From Bacteroidales bacterium (GTDB lineage: Bacteria > Bacteroidota > Bacteroidia > Bacteroidales > JAGOPY01), in the NCBI GenBank assembly GCA_017991835.1, contig JAGOPY010000003.1, forward strand, positions 124,001 to 188,000: DNA of 64,000 nucleotides, read 5' to 3'. Positions 7,699 through 15,926 of this stretch are shown in pieces. The position numbers and the translations under genes are program-made. The notes beneath the pieces were generated by a model that worked only from the letters and a program-made list of their open reading frames with translations, was not told where the DNA came from and searched no databases. Each line of letters opens with the position of its first letter. The first letter of the stretch is position 1.

Positions 7699-8778
7699 CT
7701 ACCCCAGCTCCACCCTCGGATCAAGGCGGGAATAGGCGATATCGGTCAGGATGTTGATGAGGATCATGATGACCGAGATGAACAACACCGTACCCATTAT
7801 TACGGGGAAATCGTATTTTTCGAGGGCATCGACGACGACCACGCCGATCCCTTTCCAGTCGAAGACATATTCGACGAACACCGCGCCGGCCATGAGCGAG
7901 GCAAACCAGCCCGACGCCGTGGTGATGACCGGGTTCAGAGCGTTCTTCAAAGCGTGGCGCAGGATGACCCGCGTTTCGCTGAGCCCTTTGGCCCGCGCCG
8001 TCCGGATAAAATCCTGCGACATCACGTCGAGCATCGAGTTCCGGGTCATCTCGGTCAGGATTCCCAACGGCCGCAATCCCAGTGTCAGGGCCGGAAGGAT
8101 AAGATTTTTCAGGTCCAGGAATTCTCCCCTGCCGAAATCGTCCACAGAATAAAGGCTGCCGGTCATGCTCAGGCCGGTGAGGTCCGACAGCAGGAAAGCG
8201 AAAATCCAGGCAACGATGATCGCCGCGAAAAAGGATGGAAGCGACATGCCCAGGACCGACAGCACCATCGCTATTTTGTCGAACCAGCCGTCGCGGTAGA
8301 TAGCGCTCAGGATGCCGATGGAAACGCCGGCAACAAAGGCAAACAGCATTGAAACGGCGGCCAGCAGCAGCGTTTTGGGAAAGGCCCCGGCGATGATCGA
8401 AGCGACTTCCCGTTTCGACTGGTAAGAGCGGCGCAGGTAAGGCGCTTTGACGACCAGGCTCGTTTTCCCGATCTTCAGCACCGTAAGAAAGGGAGAGTAT
8501 TTTTCTTTATCCAGGTACCAATAGCTGGTTTGGTCCACATGGTTGTGCCCTGAAACCGGGGAGATGTCATTCAAAAAGCCGGCGTATTGAACAGGCAGCG
8601 GTTTGTCGAGCCCGAGGTCCTTGCGGATCATTTCGACGGAAGAGATATCGGCCCGCTGGCCCAGCAGCATCCGTGCCGGATCGCCGGGGAGGATGTTGAA
8701 AAGGATGAAAATGAGGGTGATGACGCCCAGGAGGACGAGCAGTCCGTAGAATAACCGGTTGAGGATGAATTTTATCAC
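7699..8778 (-). CDS. ABC transporter permease, DppB/OppB family
   Basis: Inner-membrane permease of the dipeptide/oligopeptide/nickel ABC family (359 aa). The N-terminal TM segment with the LFNILPGDPAR signature (about residues 26-37) is typical of DppB. The C-terminal permease core carries six TM helices and the EAA-like loop DFIRTARAKGLSETRVILRHALKNALNPV, which contacts the ATPase. The loop between TM1 and TM2 is long (about 40-135) and contains an insert SGHNHVDQTSYWYL not usual in short DppB proteins. The start is GTG (8776-8778), overlapping the stop of the upstream gene by one base (TAGTG), so translation is probably coupled. No DppC, ATPase or binding protein is adjacent; the partners must be elsewhere or lost. 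Confidence 0.92.
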   Translation of the reverse strand: MIKFILNRLFYGLLVLLGVITLIFILFNILPGDPARMLLGQRADISSVEMIRKDLGLDKPLPVQYAGFLNDISPVSGHNHVDQTSYWYLDKEKYSPFLTVLKIGKTSLVVKAPYLRRSYQSKREVASIIAGAFPKTLLLAAVSMLFAFVAGVSIGILSAIYRDGWFDKIAMVLSVLGMSLPSFFAAIIVAWIFAFLLSDLTGLSMTGSLYSVDDFGRGEFLDLKNLILPALTLGLRPLGILTEMTRNSMLDVMSQDFIRTARAKGLSETRVILRHALKNALNPVITTASGWFASLMAGAVFVEYVFDWKGIGVVVVDALEKYDFPVIMGTVLFISVIMILINILTDIAYSRLDPRVELG

Positions 8779-9896
8779 TACAATCCTTCAAACTCCTCTT
8801 TCAATTCCGCATAATCCGGCAGATCCCGCCAGTGCCATTTACCCAATACCACGCCGTCGTTCAGCAAAATGATCCCCGGGTTCGCCCGCACCATCATCTT
8901 CAGTTCCACATCATCGGCATTGAAGAATTCCAGGTCGGGTTGGAAACCCTTTTTGAACTCCCGGATATCGGCCTCGAGGCTGCCGGTGAGCACTACCAGA
9001 GAATGGCCATCCGAAACCATGTCCGCATGAAGCTTGTCGATCTTTTTAAAGCCCTTGACAGAAGCCGATTTCAGGTCGTACGAGGCTACCAGGAACTGGT
9101 ACCCGGGATTGTTCACATAGACTTCCGTGAGGTCGTTGCCTTCCGCATCGAAGATCTGAAGCGAATGGCCCTTCAGAACGCCGGAGTCATCGGTCCGTTG
9201 CGACACGAACTCCCATTCCTTCTGCCATACTGTGTCGTTCCAGGGGTAATTCGGGGAGAGGTACTCTTTCTCTTCCCCGGTAGCAATGTTGCGGTACATA
9301 AGGTAAGTCTTTGCCTGGCCGGGATTGTCGGGGACCAGGTCGGCGCCAACCTTCCAGCCCAGGAAATCGATCCACGGGAGGTGGCGGTACTGGTGAAAGG
9401 AGAAATAGCTGAATAACAGGAATACGATGACCAAACCCCAGTTGTCGATCCGGGGGACAAATATGGAACGGTATTTATTCCGGTAAGCAAATATGATGAT
9501 GACCAGGATGATAAGGACGACATTTTTGTAGAAGGTTTCCCAGTTGGTCAGTTTCAGCGCATCGCCAAAGCAGCCGCAATCGGGAACGGGATTGTAGATG
9601 GCATCGTTAAGCGTGAGGATCGTAAAGAAAGCCATCATCAGCAGCAGCGGCCAGGCCATGATCTTCAGCCGGAAATTGAACAGGAGGGCGGCGCCCAGCG
9701 TGAACTCAACGGCACAGAGAAAGATCGACAGGAAGAGCGACAACGGGATGGCCCATCCGGTGCCGAAGGCGATAAAGTAGTCTTCGATCCGGTAAGCGGT
9801 ACCCAATGGATCAACGCCTTTGACAAATCCTGAAAAGAGGAATACAGCGGCTACGAGCAGACGGCAGATGTTAGCAAAGAGTTTCATATGAGTCAA
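8778..9896 (-). CDS. BT_3928-family DoxX/MauE-like membrane protein
   Basis: A 372-residue protein with four N-terminal TM helices in a DoxX/MauE-like arrangement (about residues 5-25, 47-72, 78-98, 120-138), including the CGCFGDA motif after NPVPD (about 106-112), and a fifth TM (about 153-170). A soluble C-terminal domain follows with a degenerate thioredoxin-like pattern (SLVVLTGSLEADIREFKKGFQ and NPGIILLNDGVVLGKWHW). NCBI names such Bacteroidota proteins BT_3928 family. DoxX/MauE domains are linked to thiol or quinone redox chemistry; the precise role is unknown. It may start at Met1 or Met4 (MKLFAN). It lies upstream of the permease with a one-base overlap, and downstream of DUF1599 after a repeat-filled gap. 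Confidence 0.85.
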   Translation of the reverse strand: MTHMKLFANICRLLVAAVFLFSGFVKGVDPLGTAYRIEDYFIAFGTGWAIPLSLFLSIFLCAVEFTLGAALLFNFRLKIMAWPLLLMMAFFTILTLNDAIYNPVPDCGCFGDALKLTNWETFYKNVVLIILVIIIFAYRNKYRSIFVPRIDNWGLVIVFLLFSYFSFHQYRHLPWIDFLGWKVGADLVPDNPGQAKTYLMYRNIATGEEKEYLSPNYPWNDTVWQKEWEFVSQRTDDSGVLKGHSLQIFDAEGNDLTEVYVNNPGYQFLVASYDLKSASVKGFKKIDKLHADMVSDGHSLVVLTGSLEADIREFKKGFQPDLEFFNADDVELKMMVRANPGIILLNDGVVLGKWHWRDLPDYAELKEEFEGL

Positions 9897-9898
9897 TT

Positions 9899-10053
9899 AG
9901 TTCCAGGGTTCCAAAGTTCCTGGTTCCAAAGTTCCAAGTTCCTGGTTCCAAGTTCAAATTACTAATTTCTAATTTCTATTGTCCAACTGTCCAATTGTCC
10001 AATCCCTCGCTTCGCTCGGGACAAGCTGTCAACTGTCCAACTGTCCAACTGAA
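9899..10053. repeat. Composite word-repeat intergenic region running into the DUF1599 C-terminus
   Basis: Successive arrays: GTTCCAAAGTTCC words (9899-9955), CTAATTT words (about 9960-9978), and TGTCCAACTGTCC words (9979-10052) interrupted by ccctcgcttcgctcggga, a small palindrome. The last words encode the final residues of the DUF1599 protein (DSVGQLDS), so the repeat has extended or replaced its C-terminus. No gene is seen in the gap. Confidence 0.85.
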
Positions 10054-10586
10054 TCCAGTTTTATTAAAGCAAATAATGCGTAATTGATAATATCCCTGTA
10101 ATTCGCATCCACCCCTTCCGACACCAGCGTCTCCCCTTCCCTGTCTTCGATCTGTTTGATCCGCATCAGTTTCATGAGGATAATATCGGTATAGGAGCTC
10201 ACCCGCATGTTGCGCCAGGCCTCGTCGTAATCGTGGTTTTTGTCTTCCATCAGTGCCCTGGCGCTTTGCAGATGCTTGTCGTAAAGCTGCCCGGCCTCTT
10301 CCGGGGCCAGGTCCATATTGCCCCCGATGCCCAGTTCAAGCTGAACAAGCGCCATCACCGAGTAGTTCACGATCCCGATGAACTCGGGCCGGATCCCTTC
10401 CTGCACTTTTTGCTGCCCTTTCTGCTCGATCGACCGGATGCGGTTGGCCTTGATATAGATCTGGTCGGTCAGCGATTCGGGCCTCAGAACCCGCCACGAA
10501 CTCCCGTAGTCTTTCATCTTATTGACAAACACTTCTTTACAGGCAGCGATCGCCAGTCCGAATTGCCGGGAGGTATCGTTCATCAT
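10029..10586 (-). CDS. DUF1599 domain protein
   Basis: A 185-residue cytoplasmic protein with two tandem copies of the DUF1599 motif: KMKDYGSSWRVLRPESLTDQ (about residues 23-42) with RIRSIEQKG, and KNHDYDEAWRNMRVSSYTD (about 117-135) with RIKQIEDREG. DUF1599 is called a nucleotide-modification-associated domain; the function in Bacteroidota is not established. In Bacteroides the gene sits beside a BT_3928-family gene and tpiA, as I recall, and a version of that order is kept here. The last 8 residues are encoded by the TGTCCAAC word repeat, so the natural C-terminus may have been altered. The gene is divergent from folP, with 36 bases between the starts. Confidence 0.9.
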   Translation of the reverse strand: MMNDTSRQFGLAIAACKEVFVNKMKDYGSSWRVLRPESLTDQIYIKANRIRSIEQKGQQKVQEGIRPEFIGIVNYSVMALVQLELGIGGNMDLAPEEAGQLYDKHLQSARALMEDKNHDYDEAWRNMRVSSYTDIILMKLMRIKQIEDREGETLVSEGVDANYRDIINYALFALIKLDSVGQLDS

Positions 10587-10622
10587 TTCTATTATCTTCG
10601 CAATTAATTAATCCGGTTAAAT

Positions 10623-11576
10623 ATGATCAAAAAGGTTGATAAAAATACATCTTTTTCCGAAACCAAAGTTTTTGAATACAACGGCAAGACGATGGACTTT
10701 CGCGTGCCGCGGGTGATGGGAATCGTGAATGTGACGCCTGATTCCTTTTATGATTTGACGATTGGGCGATTGGACGATTTGGCGGTTGGGCGATTGGACG
10801 ATTTGGCGGTTGGGCGATTGGACGATTCGGCGGTTGGAGGATTTAAAGATTTGATTGGTCGATTGGACTATTTAATGGGGCGTGTGAAGGAAATGGCTGA
10901 TAGTGGAGCGTATATTATCGATATAGGGGCGGTTTCGACGCGGCCGGGAGCGCCTGAAGTAAGCGTTGAAGAGGAGAAGAGCAGATTGTTGCCGGTTCTT
11001 AAGGAAGTAAGAAAATCATTTCCGGAGATTATTATTTCAATTGACACGTACCGGTCGGAAATTGCTGAAATAGCGGCCGGTGAAGGCGCTGATATGATTA
11101 ACGATATCTCCGGAGGAATGTTCGACCCCCTTATGCTTTCGTGTATCATTAAACTAAAAATTCCTTACATCATCATGCACATCCAGGGGACGCCCGCCAC
11201 CATGCAGCAGAATCCGACCTATGCCGATGTGGTGATGGAGGTAAAGGATTTCCTGCTTGGCCAGGTCCGAAGACTGGAGTCGGCCGGCCATCATAAAATC
11301 ATTATCGATCCCGGGTTCGGCTTCGGAAAGACCGTAGAGCACAATTATCAAATCCTGTCGCACCTGGATGAATTCGTTGATACGGGTTACCCCGTCCTAG
11401 CCGGCCTGTCGCGCAAATCCATGATCAACAAAGTCCTGGGGACTAAACCTGCGGAAGCTTTAAACGGCACAACGGTTCTGAATACCATTGCATTGATGAA
11501 AGGAGCTGCCATTCTCAGGGTGCACGATGTGAAGGAGGCGACGGAGACGGTGAAACTGTTCATAAAAGCAATTTGA
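10623..11576 (+). CDS. folP: Dihydropteroate synthase with an in-frame tandem-repeat insertion
   Basis: Folate enzyme joining 6-hydroxymethyl-dihydropterin pyrophosphate and p-aminobenzoate. Conserved blocks: MGIVNVTPDSF (residues 32-42), DIGAVSTRPGA (100-110), DINDISGG-like MINDISGG, IIDPGFGFGKT and LAGLSRKS, all present in order. The 317-residue chain is about 35 longer than usual. The excess lies at residues 45-85, directly after DSF in the mobile substrate loop, and is an 8-residue repeat (consensus xxGRLDDL, about 4.5 copies) encoded by a 24-base tandem repeat. The frame is intact on both sides. The loop normally folds over the pterin site, so the insert could slow or alter catalysis or sulfonamide binding. 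Followed after 87 bases by cdaA, a gene order I recall from other Bacteroidota. Confidence 0.96.
   Translation: MIKKVDKNTSFSETKVFEYNGKTMDFRVPRVMGIVNVTPDSFYDLTIGRLDDLAVGRLDDLAVGRLDDSAVGGFKDLIGRLDYLMGRVKEMADSGAYIIDIGAVSTRPGAPEVSVEEEKSRLLPVLKEVRKSFPEIIISIDTYRSEIAEIAAGEGADMINDISGGMFDPLMLSCIIKLKIPYIIMHIQGTPATMQQNPTYADVVMEVKDFLLGQVRRLESAGHHKIIIDPGFGFGKTVEHNYQILSHLDEFVDTGYPVLAGLSRKSMINKVLGTKPAEALNGTTVLNTIALMKGAAILRVHDVKEATETVKLFIKAI
10752..10880 (+). repeat. 24-base coding tandem repeat inside folP
   Basis: About three near-perfect copies of gattggacgatttggcggttgggc-type units plus decayed flanking copies. The length is a multiple of three, so the reading frame survives. The words resemble the intergenic ATTGGAC/TGTCCAAT repeats at 9979-10052, less than 1 kb away. 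Confidence 0.9.
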
Positions 11577-11640
11577 TAATGTGATGATGTGATAATGAAG
11601 GTATTATCAAATTCTCACATTGAATAATTTTCAAATTACC
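11575..11640. repeat. GATGTGATAAT word repeat between folP and cdaA
   Basis: Starts in the folP stop region: gataatgtgatgatgtgataatg, with further related TATCAAA/ATTATC and CAAATT words to about 11640. Weaker than the other arrays. Confidence 0.55.
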
Positions 11641-11649
11641 TAATTTCCC

Positions 11650-11657
11650 TACTTTTG
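11650..11657 (+). promoter_or_regulatory. Bacteroidota -7 box of cdaA
   Basis: TACTTTTG fits TAnnTTTG and ends only 6 bases before the ATG at 11664, implying a leaderless or nearly leaderless mRNA if it is used. Confidence 0.45.
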
Positions 11658-11663
11658 TATCCC

Positions 11664-12497
11664 ATGCTTGCAATCCTTCTCACCGGCTTGTTCCAGATCC
11701 GCCTGCTGGATGTTCTTGATATCCTGCTCGTCGCGTTTATCCTGTACGAACTGTATAACCTCCTGAAAGGTTCGGTCTCTATCAACATGTTCTTTGCCAT
11801 CGTGGCGATGTTCTTTATCTGGCGGGTCACCGACGCGCTGCAGATGGAGATGCTCCGCGAAATCCTGGGGGCTTTCTTCAGCGTGGGTATCATTGCCTTG
11901 TTTATCATTTTCCAGCCCGAACTCAGGCAGTTCCTCCTGACATTAGGCAAGCCCGATTTCATCCAGAAACGGCGTCGCCGGTTCCTTTTCTGGCATTTCA
12001 ACGAAGCCAATCCTTACGTTGTCGATGTTGATAAGATCGTCCATGCCTGCCAGAAAATGGCCAACAGCAAGCAGGGGGCCATCATCATCATCACCCGGCT
12101 GCACGAACTGAAGATCATCAAGGATACCGGCCAGTACCTGAATGCAGAGATCTCAGTCGAATTGCTGGAAAACATCTTTTTCAAGAACAGCCCGCTGCAC
12201 GATGGCGCCGTGATCATCAGCGGCAATAAGATTGAAGCGGCCCGCTGCATTTTGCCCGTCTCCAAGAGCCAGGACCTGACCGCCGGGCTGGGCCTGCGCC
12301 ACCGGGCAGCCGTTGGCGTAACGGAACAGAGCGATGCCATTGCGATTGTCGTGTCGGAACAAACCGGAAAGATTTCCTATGCCGAAAGCGGTGAACTGGT
12401 GCGGAATGTCCAGCCGTCGGCCCTGCGCGATCTGCTGGAAGAGAAACTGCAAGCGGTTCCCAAAGAGCGGGAAAATGCGGTGACTGAAACAGTCTGA
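11664..12497 (+). CDS. cdaA: Diadenylate cyclase CdaA
   Basis: Membrane-anchored enzyme making the second messenger c-di-AMP from two ATP. The 277-residue protein has three N-terminal TM helices (about residues 8-28, 36-54, 60-80) and a DisA_N cyclase domain. Catalytic motifs are DGAVIISGN (DGA) and GLRHRAAVGVTE (RHR). The frame also allows a TTG start at 11655, but that codon lies in the probable -7 box, so ATG 11664 is chosen. In Firmicutes cdaA sits with cdaR and glmM; here it follows folP instead. The C-terminus extends slightly beyond the cyclase domain (LQAVPKERENAVTETV). Confidence 0.95.
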   Translation: MLAILLTGLFQIRLLDVLDILLVAFILYELYNLLKGSVSINMFFAIVAMFFIWRVTDALQMEMLREILGAFFSVGIIALFIIFQPELRQFLLTLGKPDFIQKRRRRFLFWHFNEANPYVVDVDKIVHACQKMANSKQGAIIIITRLHELKIIKDTGQYLNAEISVELLENIFFKNSPLHDGAVIISGNKIEAARCILPVSKSQDLTAGLGLRHRAAVGVTEQSDAIAIVVSEQTGKISYAESGELVRNVQPSALRDLLEEKLQAVPKERENAVTETV

Positions 12498-12512
12498 AAG
12501 CATAACCCCTTT

Positions 12513-13979
12513 TTATTTCAAATCTTTTTGCAACTGCTCGACCGATTCGGGCATCGAAACGATCTTGTTATCTGCACCGGTGAGCACCATGACTGGAGTG
12601 GCCAGAATAAAATAGCTATTGGCTTCCGCGCTGTTAACCCCGCCCCGGGCCAGGTGATGGTTCCATCCCGGAAGCAACCTGATCGCTTTTTCGTATTCAG
12701 CAATTTCGGTCTCGGTTTCGTCAAGGCTGATGGCAAAAATGGACAGCTTTTCCCTGGAACCCGGTTTTTGCCAGAATGTGTACAGCTTGTTGACCAGTTC
12801 CATGCAATGCGGGCAGTCGGCCGACCAGAACAGGACCAGCTTATAAGGGGTATTTGTTTTAAATTGATGAAAAGAGGCCTGGTTTCCCGAATTGTCTTTC
12901 ACCGGGAAATCGGGCGCCAGCGTCCCTTCGACCAGTGTCTTCATCCCTTCCACCCTTTTCAGGATCGCCTGGCGCTTGGCTGTCAGGCAGTCGGGATCAT
13001 CGAGGTAGGCAGCCAGCATCTCGATGCCGGGCTGGATGTTGAAGCTCTCATAACCGTTGTAGAAATAATCGACCATCCATCCGTATATTTTCGGATGGCC
13101 TGTTTTCGCTTTCTCTACAGCTCTTTTACCGGCAGCCGTGAACAGCGAGTCGCGTTTGGCGGTCGTGGTCGCATCTTCGCCGTACAGGTTCACATACTGG
13201 TCCATCCATGATTTTAAATCACGGGCCCGGATCAGGAGGGTATCGTTGAAATCGACGAAATCAAAATAATGATCTTTGAAACTCTGCCTTCGGTCGGCCT
13301 CATCCCCTTCCCAGCTCACTTCGGGGACATACTGGAAGAAAAACAGCGACGACACGAACAGGTCACGGTGGCGTTCTACCTGGCCGGCTATCCATTCATT
13401 ATGCGCATTCCGTCGCTTTTCATATTCGGTAATCCCCATCCGGTAAAAAGCAGAGGTGTTATCATCATAATTCATCAGGTAATTCTGCAACAGGCCAAGC
13501 ATCTCCTTCTGCCGGTAATTCTCGGCCATAAACTCATGCAGGGCTGCATTCTCCAGTTCGCCATCCTGCCACTGTGTACTGTCGGAATTGTTGCAGTAAA
13601 CCGGTGAGACCCACAATTCCATGTCCTGCCGGTTAAGGATGAAACTTTTCTCGGAGGGATACGGTGTTGAGGTCACCTCCTCTTTATAATCGAAGCGGAG
13701 GACGAATTCGCCCGGGAGATATTCGGCCGGCACGATAAAGACACAGGTATCACCATTGTTCACGTTGTCTTTAACGAGGATATCCTGGATCAGCGGGCTG
13801 CCTTTTTTCTGGGTCATCAGGCTGATCTTGCTGGAATGCACGCCACGAAGGTGGATGGTGAGCCTGACCGGGTTTTGGACCGTCTCCGAATAAAGCATCC
13901 GGCTTGTGATTAAGCAGGCAACAAGCATTGACACTTTTGCAACTCTGTTAAAGCAGACAATTCCCATAATATGAAGCAT
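12513..13979 (-). CDS. Secreted thioredoxin-like (TlpA/DUF5106-type) protein
   Basis: A 488-residue exported protein. An N-terminal hydrophobic signal (about residues 8-30) is followed by a beta-rich region and an alpha-helical middle (about 140-345, resembling DUF5106-type proteins). A C-terminal TlpA-like thioredoxin domain runs from about 350 (APDFPVKDNSGNQASFHQF) with redox motif CPHC at 389-392 in FWSADCPHC, and the cis-Pro loop is ATPV. It is probably a periplasmic thiol-disulfide oxidoreductase; the substrate is unknown. Starts at Met1 or Met5 are both possible. It is convergent with cdaA, with 15 bases between the stops. Confidence 0.85.
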   Translation of the reverse strand: MLHIMGIVCFNRVAKVSMLVACLITSRMLYSETVQNPVRLTIHLRGVHSSKISLMTQKKGSPLIQDILVKDNVNNGDTCVFIVPAEYLPGEFVLRFDYKEEVTSTPYPSEKSFILNRQDMELWVSPVYCNNSDSTQWQDGELENAALHEFMAENYRQKEMLGLLQNYLMNYDDNTSAFYRMGITEYEKRRNAHNEWIAGQVERHRDLFVSSLFFFQYVPEVSWEGDEADRRQSFKDHYFDFVDFNDTLLIRARDLKSWMDQYVNLYGEDATTTAKRDSLFTAAGKRAVEKAKTGHPKIYGWMVDYFYNGYESFNIQPGIEMLAAYLDDPDCLTAKRQAILKRVEGMKTLVEGTLAPDFPVKDNSGNQASFHQFKTNTPYKLVLFWSADCPHCMELVNKLYTFWQKPGSREKLSIFAISLDETETEIAEYEKAIRLLPGWNHHLARGGVNSAEANSYFILATPVMVLTGADNKIVSMPESVEQLQKDLK

Positions 13980-14048
13980 ATTAAGTGAACACTAAAGACC
14001 TGGATTACCGTGTAAATGTATAAAAAGAAAACTCAAAATCCCAAATCC

Positions 14049-15749
14049 TCAAATCTTCCTGATCTTCTTCTCCACCACCGCCAGTATCTCATCTTCCAGG
14101 ATCCTTGCCTTCTCCACGATCTCCTCCCCTTTCTTCACCATCTCTTCGGCGAAAGCCTTGTCTTCCAGCCCGCCGGCATTGATCTTTACATTCAGGTAGG
14201 CGCCCATGACGGCGGTCCTTGCGCACAACGCGCCTACGCCTACATCCGAGGCGGACGCCGCCATTCCAGTCTCCGCCATGGCTTTCATCACTTCCATTGA
14301 AGCGAGCGATTTTTCCATCACCCGGAAGGGAACCTTTATTGCATATTTCGAAGCCTCTTCTATAGCGGCTTTGCGGGCATTTTTCTCGTCGTCGGTCCCT
14401 TTGGGCAGACCAAACGCATCCATGATCCTGTTAAATGCACGGGTATCTTCGTCGACCAGGAACAACAGTTCGTCCTTGTACTGCTGGCCTTTTTCGGCCC
14501 AAACGGAGAACTCTTCCCAGCGGTCGTCCCAGCCCGCTTTGTGCGAGGAGAGGTTGGCCACCATGGTTCCGAGCGAAACGCCCAGTGCACCGCAAAGGGC
14601 TGAGATGGAGCCTCCGCCGGGCGCCGGCGATTCCGAAGCGGTTTCGTCGGCAAAGCCTTCCACAGTCATACCGATCAGTTTCTTGTCGGAAGGATCCTCC
14701 AGCAGGTACTCAATGATCTTCTCCTTCGGATTAAAGGGCTTCAGGTCATCCAGGCCGAGCGACTTAACTGCGATCTTCACGAGTTCATTCTCCGAGACAC
14801 CGACAGACCGCTGCTGTTTCCGGAGGAAATATTTCCCGGCATCGAGCATGGCTTTCAGCGGAATTAATCCTACCAGCTCGCTCCCGGTAACCCGTAACCC
14901 CCGTTCATTCGCTTTTGCACAGGCTTCCTCAAAAGCCACATGTACCGGCGTAATGCTGATATTTGTCAGGTTGATGGAGATCTGAGCAATGCCGTATTCT
15001 TCAATAAACCAGCCTATTGCCTTACAAGACCTGAGTGAGCCGGGTACCCATACCTCGTTGCCGTTTTCGTCTTTTTTTATTTTTCCTGTGATGGGGTTAC
15101 CTTCTCTCACCGGTCGTCCTTTCTCGCGGATATCGAAAGCAATGGCGTTGGCCCGGCGGGTGGAAGTCGTGTTCAGGTTAACATTGTACGCCACCAGGAA
15201 GTCCCTTGCGCCGACGGCCGTTGCGCCTGACAGGGCAACCCTTTCAGTAAACTCAGCCGGACCGAAATCAGGTTTCCATTGCGGGTTCTTCAGTTTCTCG
15301 GGCAGCCCTTCATATTCCCCTGACCTGTTATTTGCCAGGTTACGGCGCTCTTCCGTGAATGCGGCATTTTCATAGCAATAAACCGGGATTCCCAGCTCTT
15401 TGCCAATTCTTTCCGCCAGTTTCCTGGCCAAAGCCGCAGTTTCTTCCATTGTAATATTACGGATCGGGACCAGCGGACAGACATCGGTGGCGCCGAATCG
15501 CGGATGTTCCCCTTTGTGGTTGCGCATATCAATCACTTCCGAGGCTTTCTTTACCGCTAAGAAAGCAGCTTCCAGCACCGCTTCCGGCTCCCCGACCATT
15601 GTCACCACCGTCCGGTTCGTCGCTTTCCCCGGATCGACATCCAGCAGCCGAACGCCTTCCACACCTTCAATCTGATCCGTGATCTGTTTAATGATCGTCA
15701 TATCCCGCCCCTCGCTGAAGTTGGGTACACACTCGATTAGTTGTTTCAT
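14049..15749 (-). CDS. ftcD: Bifunctional glutamate formimidoyltransferase / formimidoyl-THF cyclodeaminase
   Basis: 566 residues in two enzymes. Residues 1-about 300 are the formimidoyltransferase (ECVPNFSEGRD at 6-16, HKGEHPRFGATDVCPLVP at about 98-115). Residues about 335-566 are the helical cyclodeaminase (FADETASESPAPGGGSISA). It moves the formimino group from N-formimidoyl-glutamate, the product of histidine breakdown, to tetrahydrofolate and then releases ammonia, giving methenyl-THF. The two-domain layout matches the animal and Bacteroidota type. hutI lies upstream on the same strand but separated by a 175-base repeat-rich gap, so co-transcription is likely but not certain. Confidence 0.97.
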   Translation of the reverse strand: MKQLIECVPNFSEGRDMTIIKQITDQIEGVEGVRLLDVDPGKATNRTVVTMVGEPEAVLEAAFLAVKKASEVIDMRNHKGEHPRFGATDVCPLVPIRNITMEETAALARKLAERIGKELGIPVYCYENAAFTEERRNLANNRSGEYEGLPEKLKNPQWKPDFGPAEFTERVALSGATAVGARDFLVAYNVNLNTTSTRRANAIAFDIREKGRPVREGNPITGKIKKDENGNEVWVPGSLRSCKAIGWFIEEYGIAQISINLTNISITPVHVAFEEACAKANERGLRVTGSELVGLIPLKAMLDAGKYFLRKQQRSVGVSENELVKIAVKSLGLDDLKPFNPKEKIIEYLLEDPSDKKLIGMTVEGFADETASESPAPGGGSISALCGALGVSLGTMVANLSSHKAGWDDRWEEFSVWAEKGQQYKDELLFLVDEDTRAFNRIMDAFGLPKGTDDEKNARKAAIEEASKYAIKVPFRVMEKSLASMEVMKAMAETGMAASASDVGVGALCARTAVMGAYLNVKINAGGLEDKAFAEEMVKKGEEIVEKARILEDEILAVVEKKIRKI

Positions 15750-15755
15750 AGCTTT

Positions 15756-15926
15756 ATAAATTCTAAATTCTAAATTCTAAATTCTAAATTCCAAATCCCA
15801 AATTCCAAACAAAACTCAAATTCCAAATCCTAAAGGTCAAAAAATCATAATATCATAGGTTTAAAATATCATAATATCATAAGTTCAAAATATCAAAATA
15901 TCAAAATATCAAAAATTCAAAATATC
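15756..15926. repeat. AT-rich word repeats between hutI and ftcD
   Basis: Four copies of ATTCTAA at 15758-15790, then related CAAATTCC words, then several AATATCA/CATAATAT words to the hutI stop. No gene or terminator is visible in this gap. Confidence 0.8.

Noticed and set aside
5471..15926. Word repeats as a CRISPR array
   Set aside because: Units are 7-9 bases, directly adjacent and without unique spacers of equal length; no cas genes seen.
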